Origin: Macrococcoides equi
Lineage (GTDB): Bacteria > Bacillota > Bacilli > Staphylococcales > Staphylococcaceae
DNA: 64,000 bases
Direction: 5' to 3' (one strand)
NCBI RefSeq assembly: GCF_047425865.1
Contig: NZ_CP179735.1
A program made the position numbers and the translations under genes. Of this stretch, positions 50,668-60,147 are shown in pieces. The notes beneath the pieces were generated by a model. It had not been told where the DNA came from. It did not search any database and was given only the letters and a program-made list of their open reading frames with translations. Positions within the stretch are counted from its first letter, which is position 1. Every line of letters starts with the position of its first letter.

Positions 50668-52317
50668 ATGAGAAATATACGCGCAAAAAAAGGGTTAGAG
50701 ATTGAATGTAAAGGCTGGGAACAGGAAGCAGTACTTCGCATGCTTTACAATAACTTAGATCCTGAGGTTGCTGAGCATCCTGAAAACTTGGTTGTGTACG
50801 GAGGAATCGGTAAGGCTGCTCGTAACTGGGAAAGTTTCGATGCGATCGTAGAAAGTTTAAGAAACCTGGAGAAGGACGAAACGTTGCTTGTACAGTCTGG
50901 TAAGCCAGTGGCAATCTTTAAAACACATGATCAGGCCCCACGTGTATTATTATCAAACTCAGTTTTAGTACCCAAATGGGCTAACTGGGATCACTTCAAC
51001 GAACTTGATAAAAAGGGATTAATGATGTACGGACAGATGACAGCGGGAAGCTGGATCTATATCGGTTCTCAAGGGATTGTTCAGGGAACTTATGAAACGT
51101 TTGGAGAACTTGCGAATCAACATTTTAATGGAGATTTAAAAGGTACGATTACTTTAACTGCAGGGCTTGGTGGTATGGGTGGTGCCCAGCCTCTTGCTGT
51201 TACGATGAATGGTGGGGTTGTCATCGGTATTGATGTGGATGAGAGTCGTATCGATAAACGTATTGAGACGCGTTATTGTGACGTAAAGACGCATGATGTT
51301 GATGAAGCAATTCGTTTAGCGAATGAAGCGAAAGAAAAAGGGGAAGCTTTATCGATTGGTTTAGTTGGTAATGCAGTAGACGTTTACAAAGCATTACTTG
51401 ATAAAGATTTCAAAGTGGATATCGTTACAGACCAGACATCAGCGCACGACCCATTAAATGGTTATGTACCGGTTGAATATTCATTAGAAGAAACGATTAA
51501 ATTACGTAAAGAAAATCCTGAAGAAGTGGTTCGTTTAGCGAAAAAATCTATGGCGAAACACGTTGAATATATGCTTGAGTATAAAAAGCGTGGTGCCATT
51601 GCATTTGATTATGGTAACAATATTCGCCAGGTTGCATTTGATGAAGGTGTGAAAGATGCATTTAGTTTCCCAGGCTTTGTGCCAGCATATATCCGTCCAT
51701 TATTCTGTGAAGGTAAAGGACCATTCCGTTTTGCGGCATTAAGTGGTGATCCAAAAGACATTGAACGAGCGGATGAAGAGATGCGTAAATTATTCCCGGA
51801 TAATAAGAAATTAATGCGCTGGTTAGATCTGGCAAGTGAAAAAATTGCTTTCCAAGGGCTACCTTCTCGTATCGCTTGGCTGGGATATGGTGAACGCGCT
51901 AAAATGGGATTAGCATTAAATAAACTTGTGGAGACAGGAGAAATTTCAGCACCAATCGTTATTGGTCGTGACCACCTTGATGCGGGTTCTGTAGCAAGTC
52001 CAAACCGTGAGACGGAAAGTATGCAGGATGGTAGTGATGCTGTAGGTGACTGGGCAGTATTAAATGCCTTAATTAACACGGCTGCCGGTGGTTCATGGAT
52101 TTCATTCCACCATGGTGGTGGTGTTGGTATGGGTTATTCATTACACGCTGGTATGGTTGTAGTTGCTGATGGTACTAAGAACGCTGAAGAACGCTTAAAA
52201 CGTGTATTAACAACTGACCCAGGCATGGGTGTAGTGCGTCACGCCGATGCAGGCTACGATATTGCAATTAATGTTGCAAAGGAAAAAGGCGTTAATATTC
52301 CAATGTTAGATAAATAA
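50668..52317 (+). CDS. hutU: Urocanate hydratase
   Basis: Second step of histidine catabolism: urocanate plus water to imidazolonepropionate with NAD as cofactor. 549 residues, the normal length. The family N terminus RNIRAKKGLEIECKGWEQEA follows ATG 50668; GGAGG is then 7 bases upstream and the extended frame upstream is not needed. Conserved LTAGLGGMGGAQPLAV, IGRDHLDAGSVASPNRETE and HHGGGVGMGYSLHAG blocks are present. Followed by hutI after 24 bp. hutH (histidase) is not in the window. Confidence 0.95.
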   Translation: MRNIRAKKGLEIECKGWEQEAVLRMLYNNLDPEVAEHPENLVVYGGIGKAARNWESFDAIVESLRNLEKDETLLVQSGKPVAIFKTHDQAPRVLLSNSVLVPKWANWDHFNELDKKGLMMYGQMTAGSWIYIGSQGIVQGTYETFGELANQHFNGDLKGTITLTAGLGGMGGAQPLAVTMNGGVVIGIDVDESRIDKRIETRYCDVKTHDVDEAIRLANEAKEKGEALSIGLVGNAVDVYKALLDKDFKVDIVTDQTSAHDPLNGYVPVEYSLEETIKLRKENPEEVVRLAKKSMAKHVEYMLEYKKRGAIAFDYGNNIRQVAFDEGVKDAFSFPGFVPAYIRPLFCEGKGPFRFAALSGDPKDIERADEEMRKLFPDNKKLMRWLDLASEKIAFQGLPSRIAWLGYGERAKMGLALNKLVETGEISAPIVIGRDHLDAGSVASPNRETESMQDGSDAVGDWAVLNALINTAAGGSWISFHHGGGVGMGYSLHAGMVVVADGTKNAEERLKRVLTTDPGMGVVRHADAGYDIAINVAKEKGVNIPMLDK

Positions 52318-52341
52318 TTGAGTATCGAAAGGATGTAAATA

Positions 52342-53574
52342 ATGAACGATTTAATCATTCAAAATATTAGTGAACTGATCTTACCGAAGAAAACAGAAAA
52401 ACCGCTTAAGGGTGCTGAACTAGGCGAATTAAAAATTGTGAAGAATGGTACGGTAGTTATTAAGGACAGTAAAATTGTCTATGCGGGTGAATTTACAGAT
52501 GAATATATCGCAAAAGAAACGATTGACGGTAAAGATAAAACAGTATCACCTGCGCTTGTTGATGCCCATACACATCTTGTACACGGAGGCTCACGCGAAC
52601 ACGAGATGAGTTTAAAACGCCAGGGTGTATCTTATCTTGAAATTCTGGAGCAAGGTGGCGGCATTCACTCGACAGTAAAAGCAACACGTGAAGCAAGTGA
52701 AGATGAATTGTTTAATAAGGCAGAACATGAATTACTTCGCATGATGCATCACGGTGTGTTAAGTGTTGAAAGTAAAAGTGGTTATGGCTTGAGTTTAGAG
52801 CATGAACTTAAACAGCTGCGTGTATCTAAACGTCTGCAAGAAAAATACGGCATCAATATGAAACATACGTATCTCGGTCCGCATGCTGTACCGAAAGATA
52901 CAGATAGTGAAACGTTTATTGATGAGTGTATTAAAGATTTAGAACAAGTAAAGGGTATCGCAGATTTTGCCGATATCTTCTGTGAGACTGGGGTATTTAC
53001 AATTGATCAGTCACGTAAGTATATGCAGGCAGCTAAACAATTAGGACTACCAGTGAAGATTCATGCCGACGAAATTGATCCGTTAGGTGGCTTAGAACTT
53101 GCAATCGAAGAAGAAGCAATCAGTGCTGACCATTTAGTTGCAGCAAGTGCTAAAGGTAAAGCAATGCTTAAGGACAGTGATACTGTAGCGGTATTATTAC
53201 CTGGTACAACATTTTATCTGGATAAAAATGAATATGCAGATGCACGTGGTATGCTGGAGAATAACGGTGCAATCGCGATTGCAACAGATTACAATCCAGG
53301 CAGCTGTGTGACGAATAATCTTCAGATGGTGATGAGTATTGCGGCACTGAAATTAAAATTATCTCCTAAAGAAATCTGGAATGCAGTTACAGTGAATGCG
53401 GCAAAAGCAATCGATGTGGATGCAGGAACAATTGAAGCAGGAGACGCGGCAAATTTAGTAGTATGGCACGCAATAAATCATGAATATATCCCTTATCACT
53501 ACGGTGTCAATCATGCAGAAAAAGTAATCCACAAAGGAAAAGTTATTGTCGATAACCAATTTAATCTAATGTAA
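52342..53574 (+). CDS. hutI: Imidazolonepropionase
   Basis: Hydrolyses imidazolonepropionate to N-formimidoyl-glutamate, the HutG substrate. 410 residues of the amidohydrolase superfamily with metal motif VDAHTHLVHGGSRE, the HADEIDPLGG segment, and ATDYNPGSC near residue 314. GAAAGGATGTAAATA precedes the ATG. Same transcript as hutU. Confidence 0.94.
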   Translation: MNDLIIQNISELILPKKTEKPLKGAELGELKIVKNGTVVIKDSKIVYAGEFTDEYIAKETIDGKDKTVSPALVDAHTHLVHGGSREHEMSLKRQGVSYLEILEQGGGIHSTVKATREASEDELFNKAEHELLRMMHHGVLSVESKSGYGLSLEHELKQLRVSKRLQEKYGINMKHTYLGPHAVPKDTDSETFIDECIKDLEQVKGIADFADIFCETGVFTIDQSRKYMQAAKQLGLPVKIHADEIDPLGGLELAIEEEAISADHLVAASAKGKAMLKDSDTVAVLLPGTTFYLDKNEYADARGMLENNGAIAIATDYNPGSCVTNNLQMVMSIAALKLKLSPKEIWNAVTVNAAKAIDVDAGTIEAGDAANLVVWHAINHEYIPYHYGVNHAEKVIHKGKVIVDNQFNLM

Positions 53575-53581
53575 CGAATGA

Positions 53582-53615
53582 AACCGGTGCTTTGAATGAG
53601 TACCGGTTCTTTTTA
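53582..53615 (+). terminator. Terminator of hutUI
   Basis: AACCGGT/ACCGGTT hairpin with CTTTTTAT tail right after hutI. Confidence 0.8.
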
Positions 53616-53742
53616 TGGCAGTGATATTATCACAAGATAATTAATTTAATAAGCACTTTTCATAAAGAAATTTACTTATTATTGATTTTTTATTTTAACT
53701 TCGTTATGATTAGATTGTCTTAAATGACATACAAGTGAATAC

Positions 53743-53867
53743 TATTCTTTCGGGGCAGGGTGAGATTCCCAACCGGCGGTGATAGTCCGTGAGCTGATAA
53801 TGTATATTTGATGCTGATTCTGTGAAACTCAGAAACCGACAGTATAGTCTGGATGGGAGAAAGAATA
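53743..53867 (+). ncRNA. FMN riboswitch (RFN element)
   Basis: Closing stem TATTCTTT/AAAGAATA and the conserved blocks GGGGCAGGGTGAGATTCC, AACCGGCGGTGATAGTCCG, GAAACCGACAGTATAGTC and GGATGGGAGAAAG identify an RFN element before the riboflavin operon. Confidence 0.96.
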
Positions 53868-53955
53868 AGACGCCATTTCAACATGGTTTATTTGTTGATA
53901 ATTTTTTCAGCATAAACTTTATAGATGGTCTTATTTATTGAACCTAAAAATAACA

Positions 53956-53990
53956 ATCGCCCTGGGATAACCCAGGGTGATTTTTTTATA
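53956..53990 (+). terminator. FMN-riboswitch expression platform terminator
   Basis: CCCTGGG/CCCAGGG stem with ATAA loop and eight T, just before ribD. FMN binding should favour this terminator. Confidence 0.88.
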
Positions 53991-54003
53991 GGAGATGAAT
54001 AAG

Positions 54004-55053
54004 TTGTATTTAGAAAAAGCGTTTGAACTTGTAAAATGGACAGATGGACAGACAGGAAGCAATCCTGCAGTCGGCTGTATCGTTGTTAATAACAATAAAA
54101 TTGTTGGTATCGGTGCGCATCTTATAGAAGGTGAAGGTCATGCTGAAGTAAATGCCATCAATATGGCAGGAGAGCATGCACAAAATGCAACGCTCTTTTG
54201 TACGCTGGAACCATGTAGCCATTTTGGAAAGACACCTCCTTGCACTGAGAAAATCGTGAATAGCGGGATTGCAAAAGTTGTCTTTGCAGTGCGTGATGCC
54301 ACGTTAAATTCAGGGATTGAATACATGGAATCTAAAGGTGTTAAAGTCATTCATCAACATGTAGAAGAAATTGAGCAATATTATCAATCATTCTTTCAGG
54401 CGAAAATTAGTCAAAAACCATACACTATCCTTAAAATGGGATTAACGCTTGACGGTAAAACTGCTGATGATTCTGACGAGAGCAAATGGATTACGAATGC
54501 AGAGTCACGTGCGCATGCACATCGTATTCGCTATAGTTGTGATGCCATTTTAGTAGGCTACGGTACATATAAACATGATCAGCCAACACTGGATAGTCGC
54601 GATTACATCGATAAGTGGATTCGTAAAGTGGTCATCTCCAATGGATTATTTGAGATTAATGACAAAGACGATAACGATTATGACAGACAGCGATTAATTG
54701 TTGTGACGAATAGAGAACAGTCGATTGACGGTGTTACAGTGATTGTATTACCTGAACTTCAGCCTGAAGCGATACTAAAATCCTTATATTTACATAAGAT
54801 TAATCGATTAATAATAGAAGGCGGTATGCAAACAATACGTATGTTTGCTGCGTCAAAAAACTATGATGAAATACACCAATACATTGCCCCGAAAGTTTTA
54901 GGTGGATCCTCCAAACATCAGTTTTTAACAACTGATAATCCTTCTAGTATGTCACTAATGACACAACTCACACTTGTTACTGTTAATACCTTTAATCAAG
55001 ATGTACTACTTATCTATAGAAAGGATGATGATGATGTTTACAGGCATCATTGA
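54004..55053 (+). CDS. ribD: Bifunctional deaminase/reductase RibD
   Basis: Second and third steps of riboflavin synthesis. About 349 residues: N-terminal cytidine-deaminase fold with HAEVNAIN and PCSHFGKTPPC zinc motifs, C-terminal reductase domain with LTLDGKTADDSDESKWIT and IIEGGMQTI. The frame opens at ATG 53995, but GGAG abuts that codon; TTG 54004 has GGAG 9 bases upstream and is the better start. The difference is three residues. Confidence 0.93.
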   Translation: MYLEKAFELVKWTDGQTGSNPAVGCIVVNNNKIVGIGAHLIEGEGHAEVNAINMAGEHAQNATLFCTLEPCSHFGKTPPCTEKIVNSGIAKVVFAVRDATLNSGIEYMESKGVKVIHQHVEEIEQYYQSFFQAKISQKPYTILKMGLTLDGKTADDSDESKWITNAESRAHAHRIRYSCDAILVGYGTYKHDQPTLDSRDYIDKWIRKVVISNGLFEINDKDDNDYDRQRLIVVTNREQSIDGVTVIVLPELQPEAILKSLYLHKINRLIIEGGMQTIRMFAASKNYDEIHQYIAPKVLGGSSKHQFLTTDNPSSMSLMTQLTLVTVNTFNQDVLLIYRKDDDDVYRHH

Positions 55054-55657
55054 AGAAGTAGGCGTCATTCAGCAAATTAAACGTCAGGGAGATACAACGT
55101 TTATGACGATTGGCTGTGAAATCATAACTGAAGATATGCATATCGGTGACTCTATCAGCGTTAATGGTGTGTGCTTAACAGTTACCTCATTTAAAGCTAC
55201 ATCTTTTAACGTTGATATTGTTGAAGGCACTAGTGCGGTGACATTATTTCATACGATGAAAGCAGGTACCCATGTTAATCTAGAACGTGCTTTATTACCG
55301 ACGACACGTCTTGGTGGACATTTCGTCAGTGGACATGTTGATACCTGTTTGACTATTGAAAGTATGAAACATTTACAGAAGACGATGGTCATCAGATTAA
55401 AGCTACCAGCAACGTTTAAAAAGAATGTAATTCCGAAAGGTTCAATTGCGGTGAATGGTATTTCACTGACGATTTTTAAGTTAGATCATTGTATAGAACT
55501 GCACATTATTCCGGAAACAGTAAGAAGTACGATGTTAAAAGACTTAAAATCTGGAGATAAGGTCCATATAGAATTCGATATGCTCGGAAAATATATTTTA
55601 AATAGTAGACAGGAAGAAAGTGAGTTAACTTTATCTAAACTGGAGATGATGTTGTAA
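55034..55657 (+). CDS. ribE: Riboflavin synthase alpha subunit
   Basis: Dismutates two lumazine molecules to riboflavin. 207 residues with two tandem lumazine-binding domains (MFTGIIEEVGVI, ISVNGVCLTV; then GHFVSGHVD, IAVNGISLTIF). ATG 55034 gives the standard MFTGIIEE start; it is one of four consecutive ATG codons and AAAGG lies 9 bases upstream. It overlaps ribD by 20 bp. Confidence 0.95.
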   Translation: MFTGIIEEVGVIQQIKRQGDTTFMTIGCEIITEDMHIGDSISVNGVCLTVTSFKATSFNVDIVEGTSAVTLFHTMKAGTHVNLERALLPTTRLGGHFVSGHVDTCLTIESMKHLQKTMVIRLKLPATFKKNVIPKGSIAVNGISLTIFKLDHCIELHIIPETVRSTMLKDLKSGDKVHIEFDMLGKYILNSRQEESELTLSKLEMML

Positions 55658-56847
55658 TGTTTGATGATATAGAAAGTGCACTGGAAGACTTAAAAGCTGG
55701 AAAACCCATTATTGTAGTAGATAATGAAGATCGCGAAAACGAAGGAGATTTAATTGCGATAACTGATTATATGACTGAAGATACGGTTAACTTCATGATT
55801 AAACATGCGCGTGGATTAGTTTGTGCACCGATTTCAGTTGAACTTAATAAAAAGCTTAATCTATTACCGATGACGCATCATAATCAAGATCCGAATCAAA
55901 CAGCATTTACCGTAAGTATCGATCATGTGAGTACGACTACAGGGATCAGTGCATATGAAAGATATTGTACAGTCAAAGCATTAACTAATCCGGATGTATC
56001 AATCAATGATTTTAATCAACCGGGACATATCTTTCCGCTGATTGCAAAACCAAATGGTGTATTAGAACGCCTGGGGCATACGGAAGCGTGTGTAGATCTT
56101 GCAAAACTGTGTGGTGCTACTGAAACGGGTGTTATCTGTGAAATTATAAAAGAAGATGGCACGATGGCCCGCCGAGATGATCTGGCAGTCTATAAACAAG
56201 AACATCATTTAAAGATGATTACTATTGCGGACCTGGTAGATTACATTAAGACTGTTAAACCACTTGTTAAACGAGAAGCAAAAGTTAATATGCCAACAGA
56301 TTTTGGCGACTTCACGATGTATGGTTACAGTGAAATATACGGTGATAAAGAGCATGTAGTGTACATTAAAGATTATGAAGGTGTCCCTGATATCAGGTTA
56401 CATTCAGAATGTCTGACAGGGGATGTCTTCCATAGTAAACGATGTGACTGTGGTGTACAACTGGAACGTGGTATGGAACACATTAATAAATATGGAGGAA
56501 TTCTTATCTATCTTCGCCAGGAAGGACGCGGGATTGGTCTTATCAATAAACTCAAAGCATATGAAAAAATAGAACAGGGCATGGATACAGTTGAAGCAAA
56601 CCATGCATTAGGATTTGAAAGTGACATGCGTGAATATGCAGTTGCAGCTTCAATATTAAAGGATTTAGGGGTAAAGCGAGTTAACCTCATGTCAAATAAT
56701 CCAAGGAAGATGCTTGGGTTAAGTAAATATGGTATAGAAGTGGAGACACGCATACCACATCAGTTTCAAAGTAATGAAATCAATCAACATTATTTATCTA
56801 CTAAGAAAGAAAAATTAGGACATTTACTGGAGGAGAATTTAATATGA
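55657..56847 (+). CDS. ribBA: Bifunctional DHBP synthase / GTP cyclohydrolase II
   Basis: Provides both precursors of lumazine. N-terminal DHBP synthase with DNEDRENEGDLI and HTEACVDLAKLCG (about 21-150); C-terminal GTP cyclohydrolase II with CLTGDVFHSKRCDCGVQLE zinc site, RQEGRGIGLINKLKAY and NNPRKMLGL. 396 residues. Its ATG shares the last base of the ribE stop. Confidence 0.96.
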   Translation: MFDDIESALEDLKAGKPIIVVDNEDRENEGDLIAITDYMTEDTVNFMIKHARGLVCAPISVELNKKLNLLPMTHHNQDPNQTAFTVSIDHVSTTTGISAYERYCTVKALTNPDVSINDFNQPGHIFPLIAKPNGVLERLGHTEACVDLAKLCGATETGVICEIIKEDGTMARRDDLAVYKQEHHLKMITIADLVDYIKTVKPLVKREAKVNMPTDFGDFTMYGYSEIYGDKEHVVYIKDYEGVPDIRLHSECLTGDVFHSKRCDCGVQLERGMEHINKYGGILIYLRQEGRGIGLINKLKAYEKIEQGMDTVEANHALGFESDMREYAVAASILKDLGVKRVNLMSNNPRKMLGLSKYGIEVETRIPHQFQSNEINQHYLSTKKEKLGHLLEENLI

Positions 56848-57308
56848 ACTATAGTGCACAATTAACAGGACAAGGATTAAAAATTGCGGTTGTTACATCT
56901 CGTTTTAATCATTTTATTACGGATAGACTTACAGAAGGTGCGATCGATACGCTTGAAAGACATGGTGTAGAAAGTGAAAACATCGATACATTTTTAGTAC
57001 CAGGTGCCTTTGAATTGCCATTTGTGGCGAGTAAGTTGGCACAAAAAGGTAAATATGATGCAGTGATTACATTAGGGTGTGTTATTCGAGGTGCTACAAC
57101 GCACTATGACTACGTATGTAATGAAGCGGCGAAAGGTATCGCAAAAGCAGGTGAATACGGTACGCCGGTTATCTTTGGTGTTGTTACTACTGAATCGATT
57201 GAACAAGCGATTGAACGTGCAGGAACGAAAGCAGGTAACAAGGGCGGAGAAGCAGCAATAAGTGCGATTGAAATGGCAAATCTTAATAAGATGATGGATG
57301 AAATCTAG
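56844..57308 (+). CDS. ribH: 6,7-dimethyl-8-ribityllumazine synthase
   Basis: 154 residues with VTSRFNHFITDRL, VPGAFELPF, TLGCVIRGATTHYDYV and GTKAGNKGGEAA, the conserved sequence of lumazine synthase. It overlaps the ribBA stop by 4 bp. Preceded by GGAGGAGAATTTAAT. Last gene of the rib operon. Confidence 0.96.
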   Translation: MNYSAQLTGQGLKIAVVTSRFNHFITDRLTEGAIDTLERHGVESENIDTFLVPGAFELPFVASKLAQKGKYDAVITLGCVIRGATTHYDYVCNEAAKGIAKAGEYGTPVIFGVVTTESIEQAIERAGTKAGNKGGEAAISAIEMANLNKMMDEI

Positions 57309-57313
57309 AGAAG

Positions 57314-57532
57314 AAATGGGTAGACCCCCAATTTGGGGATATAAATCATAGCTGAAATGGGTAGACCCCCAATTTGGGGATATAATTCAGAGCTGAAATT
57401 GGTAGACCCCCAATTTGGGGATATAAAATAGAGACGAAATTGGTAGACCCCCAATTTGGGGATATAATTCAGAGCTGAAATTGGTTGACTCCCAATTTGG
57501 AGAGATAAAATAGAGACGAAATTGGGGATAGA
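57314..57532. repeat. 41-bp tandem repeat array, five units
   Basis: The core TAGACCCCCAATTTGGGG begins at 57321, 57362, 57403 and 57444, and a variant begins at 57485, exactly 41 bp apart; a sixth partial copy (GAAATTGGGGATA) ends the array. Each unit holds the palindrome CCCCAATTTGGGG followed by ATATAA and GAAAT-type spacers of two alternating types. It lies between ribH and the convergent proline dehydrogenase. No coding sense. Confidence 0.85.
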
Positions 57533-57542
57533 TGATCAAAAA

Positions 57543-57577
57543 AATACCGTGGGACATTATGTCTCACGGTATTACTA
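57543..57577. terminator. Terminator of the proline dehydrogenase gene
   Basis: AATACCGTGGGAC/GTCTCACGGTATT stem (one G-U pair) with ATTAT loop. Confidence 0.82.
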
Positions 57578-58567
57578 TTATTTCTTAAATAATTTTCTTA
57601 AAACTACTAAACCTGCTAAAGCAGAACCTGCAACAATCGCACCTTTTTCTACTTCTGGTGTCACGATAGATTTGTAAACAAGTTGTAAGTTTTGAGGGCG
57701 TTCAGCTAAACGTCTCATGAAGTAACCATACCAATCTTCACCATATGGTACATACGTACAGAAGTTATACCCTGAATTAGCAATCTCAACTTGTAACTCT
57801 GAACGGAATCCATAAAGCATTTGGAATTCGATTAGTTCTTTATTTAAATTATTTTGTTCGATAAACTTCTTCACGTGGTTAATAATATTGTGATCATGTG
57901 TTGCAATAGAAGTCATCGTTTTTGCATTAAGTAAACGTTGTTCAATAATTTTAATGAAGTTTGCATCGATGTCTTCTTTTGATTGATAAGCAACAGATGC
58001 ATCTTCTTTATATGCACCTTTTACTAAACGTAAACGAACATCTTTGTATTTATCGATTTCTTCAGTCGCACGGAAAAGATAAGCTTGAATTACAGTACCT
58101 ACATTTTTAAATTCACCTTTTAAACGATCTAACATTTCGAAAGTTTGAACAGTATGATTGTAGTCCTCTGTATCCATATTGATATGCATATTACCACATT
58201 CATGTGCTTTTAATAAAATCTCACGTACATTTTCGTAACAGAATTCAGGATCTACATCTAATCCGATTTGAGTTAACTTAATAGACATATGTGCATCAAC
58301 ACCAGCATCATATAATGCTTGAATCATAGCTAAAATGTTGTTTTTCGCTGCAGTTGCTTCTTCTTTAGAGAAAACAAATTCACCTAAATTATCAACTGTA
58401 GCAGAAATGTTTTGAGCGTTTAATACACGGATAGATTCAATCGTTGTCTCAATATCAGTTCCTGCAACTACTTTATTTGCCCCTAATGCTAAACCATACT
58501 TCTTAGCCGCTTCATTTAAAGTAGCATTTTCACTTAAAGCAATAAAAAAATCTCTTGATAATCCCAT
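57578..58567 (-). CDS. putB: Proline dehydrogenase
   Basis: Oxidises proline to pyrroline-5-carboxylate with FAD at the membrane. 329 residues of the monofunctional ProDH barrel, with SIKLTQIGLDVDP, INMDTEDYNHTVQ, RLVKGAYKEDASVAY, ATHDHNII and the C-terminal FMRRLAERPQN signature. A hydrophobic C-terminal helix (IVAGSALAGLVVLRKLFKK) could help membrane binding. AAGGAGGAACAAAAG precedes the ATG. Confidence 0.92.
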   Translation of the reverse strand: MGLSRDFFIALSENATLNEAAKKYGLALGANKVVAGTDIETTIESIRVLNAQNISATVDNLGEFVFSKEEATAAKNNILAMIQALYDAGVDAHMSIKLTQIGLDVDPEFCYENVREILLKAHECGNMHINMDTEDYNHTVQTFEMLDRLKGEFKNVGTVIQAYLFRATEEIDKYKDVRLRLVKGAYKEDASVAYQSKEDIDANFIKIIEQRLLNAKTMTSIATHDHNIINHVKKFIEQNNLNKELIEFQMLYGFRSELQVEIANSGYNFCTYVPYGEDWYGYFMRRLAERPQNLQLVYKSIVTPEVEKGAIVAGSALAGLVVLRKLFKK

Positions 58568-58628
58568 CTTTTGTTCCTCCTTAAAATAGTAATCATATGA
58601 TTACTTTACCCTAATAGAATAATAATAA

Positions 58629-58642
58629 TGAAAACGCTTTAA
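58629..58642. promoter_or_regulatory. Candidate cre site upstream of proline dehydrogenase
   Basis: TGAAAACGCTTTAA resembles the CcpA catabolite-response element TGWAANCGNTNWCA with one mismatch at the end. Proline catabolism is CcpA-controlled in staphylococci. Confidence 0.5.
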
Positions 58643-58718
58643 AAGGTCAAAGAAAATTTTTGATTTTTTCAAATTTTAAGTGATAATTAATTTGAAAGTC
58701 ACAAAAAATTCATTTTTA

Positions 58719-58752
58719 AAAGGAAGCTTAGTCATTTGACTGCGCTTCCTTT
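58719..58752. terminator. Hairpin at the end of the 43-aa gene
   Basis: AAAGGAAGC-AGTCA/TGACT-GCTTCCTTT arms with internal mismatches overlap the stop of the minus-strand small gene. Confidence 0.6.
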
Positions 58753-58859
58753 ACATCAGCAATTATTTTTTTCTCGATGGGTTCGTTACTAATTTCTATA
58801 AAATGGGGTAAAGCTAAAAAGATTGATAAAACGATGATTATTTTTTTTATAAATTTCAT
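58728..58859 (-). CDS. Small exported or membrane peptide, 43 aa
   Basis: MKFIKKIIIVLSIFLALPHF is a signal-anchor-like N terminus, followed by a charged segment. AGGAGGCGCGTT precedes ATG 58859, which is chosen over the longer frame. Function unknown. Confidence 0.5.
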   Translation of the reverse strand: MKFIKKIIIVLSIFLALPHFIEISNEPIEKKIIADVKEAQSND

Positions 58860-59019
58860 AACGCGCCTCCTCTTATTTAATTTCATTTTAATCATTGAAT
58901 ATGAAGAGAGCATAAATATTGTGTAAATAGTTTATATAGAAATTGTAAATAATAATAAGGTTTAATTATCACAATTAATTGTTATAATATTATTAATTTA
59001 TGCAAAAGGAGCTAAGGAT

Positions 59020-60114
59020 ATGAGAGACTTAGGGATTTATTTTGGGACGTTTGCACCTTGCCACGTCGGACATTTCGAACAAATAGTGCGTGCAAAGCGA
59101 GAAAATGAACATGCATTAGTCATTGTTTCAGGATATGCTGGAGATCGCGGGGACAAGGCTGGAATGAGTTTGACAAACCGTGTTAAAGCGATTCGAGAGT
59201 TATTAAAAGACGATACGAATGTAACGGTATTAACTTTAGATGAAACTGATATTCCTAGATATCCGGACGGTTGGGCACCCTGGCTGAAACTGTTGCAGGA
59301 AAAAATTCAGACGGCAGTGAATGAGAACCAATATAATATGAAAGAAGTAACTTTTTATGTTGGAGAAGAAGAATATGTTCAGCCACTTGAAGAATACTTC
59401 TTAAAAGCATTTGCTGATAGCGATGTTTTAATTACAAAAGTTGATCGTAGAATTACAGGGATCAGTGGAACTTCAATACGAGAAAATCCGATATTGAACT
59501 GGGATTTTGTCACAAGACCATTCCGAAGATTCTTCGTTAAGAATGTACTGATAATCGGGACAGCAAGTACAGGGAAAACAACACTAGTGCGTGACCTTGC
59601 ACGACGCTATTCAACATCTTATTCGTTAGAATACTCAAGAGAATATCAAACGACACGACAAGTACGTGATGATGAATTAGATATTAAAGATTTACATGCA
59701 ATCGGAATAGGACAATTTGAGTTAAACCGTAAACATATCCATTCACCAGGAACACGTAAAGTATTCTTTGCAGATACAGACGTAATGACAACAAAGCTAT
59801 ATACGAAATTATATGCACCACCAGAAGATTACGAGAAAATTGCGCCGGTTTTTGATTATTATATTTCATTACAGACGTGGGCGTTAATTATTGTATTACC
59901 ACCTACAACTGAATACGTTAATGATGGCTTCCGTGATATGAGCATGGCTGATAAGCAAGCAAGACTTGATATGCATCAGATGTTCTTAGATGAAATTAAA
60001 TATCAGGGATTAGAAGATAAGATGGTTGTGTTAGAAGGCAACAGCTTCCAGGAAAAATATGAAGAAGCGCACCGTCTGGTAGATGAGATACTTGCGGATG
60101 GTAAGGATAATTAA
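59020..60114 (+). CDS. nadR: NadR: NMN adenylyltransferase / ribosylnicotinamide kinase
   Basis: Salvages nicotinamide riboside to NAD. 364 residues: the nucleotidyltransferase domain starts with YFGTFAPCHVGHFEQ ([T/H]xGH) and has ISGTSIRENP near residue 148; the C-terminal kinase has a P-loop GTASTGKTTLVRDLA (about 180). There is no N-terminal DNA-binding domain, so it is the enzyme-only form. AAAAGGAGCTAAGGAT precedes the ATG. Followed 33 bp later by pnuC, which supplies its substrate. Confidence 0.92.
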   Translation: MRDLGIYFGTFAPCHVGHFEQIVRAKRENEHALVIVSGYAGDRGDKAGMSLTNRVKAIRELLKDDTNVTVLTLDETDIPRYPDGWAPWLKLLQEKIQTAVNENQYNMKEVTFYVGEEEYVQPLEEYFLKAFADSDVLITKVDRRITGISGTSIRENPILNWDFVTRPFRRFFVKNVLIIGTASTGKTTLVRDLARRYSTSYSLEYSREYQTTRQVRDDELDIKDLHAIGIGQFELNRKHIHSPGTRKVFFADTDVMTTKLYTKLYAPPEDYEKIAPVFDYYISLQTWALIIVLPPTTEYVNDGFRDMSMADKQARLDMHQMFLDEIKYQGLEDKMVVLEGNSFQEKYEEAHRLVDEILADGKDN

Positions 60115-60147
60115 GGGGATAATAAAAAAATAACTAGGAGATGGGTT

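Noticed and set aside
51609..52079. Minus-strand 156-codon frame inside hutU
   Set aside because: Antisense shadow with serine/proline/arginine-rich low-quality sequence and no start signal.
57314..57532. CRISPR array
   Set aside because: Units are contiguous 41-bp tandem repeats with near-identical spacers of about 20 bp, there are no unique spacers and no cas genes.
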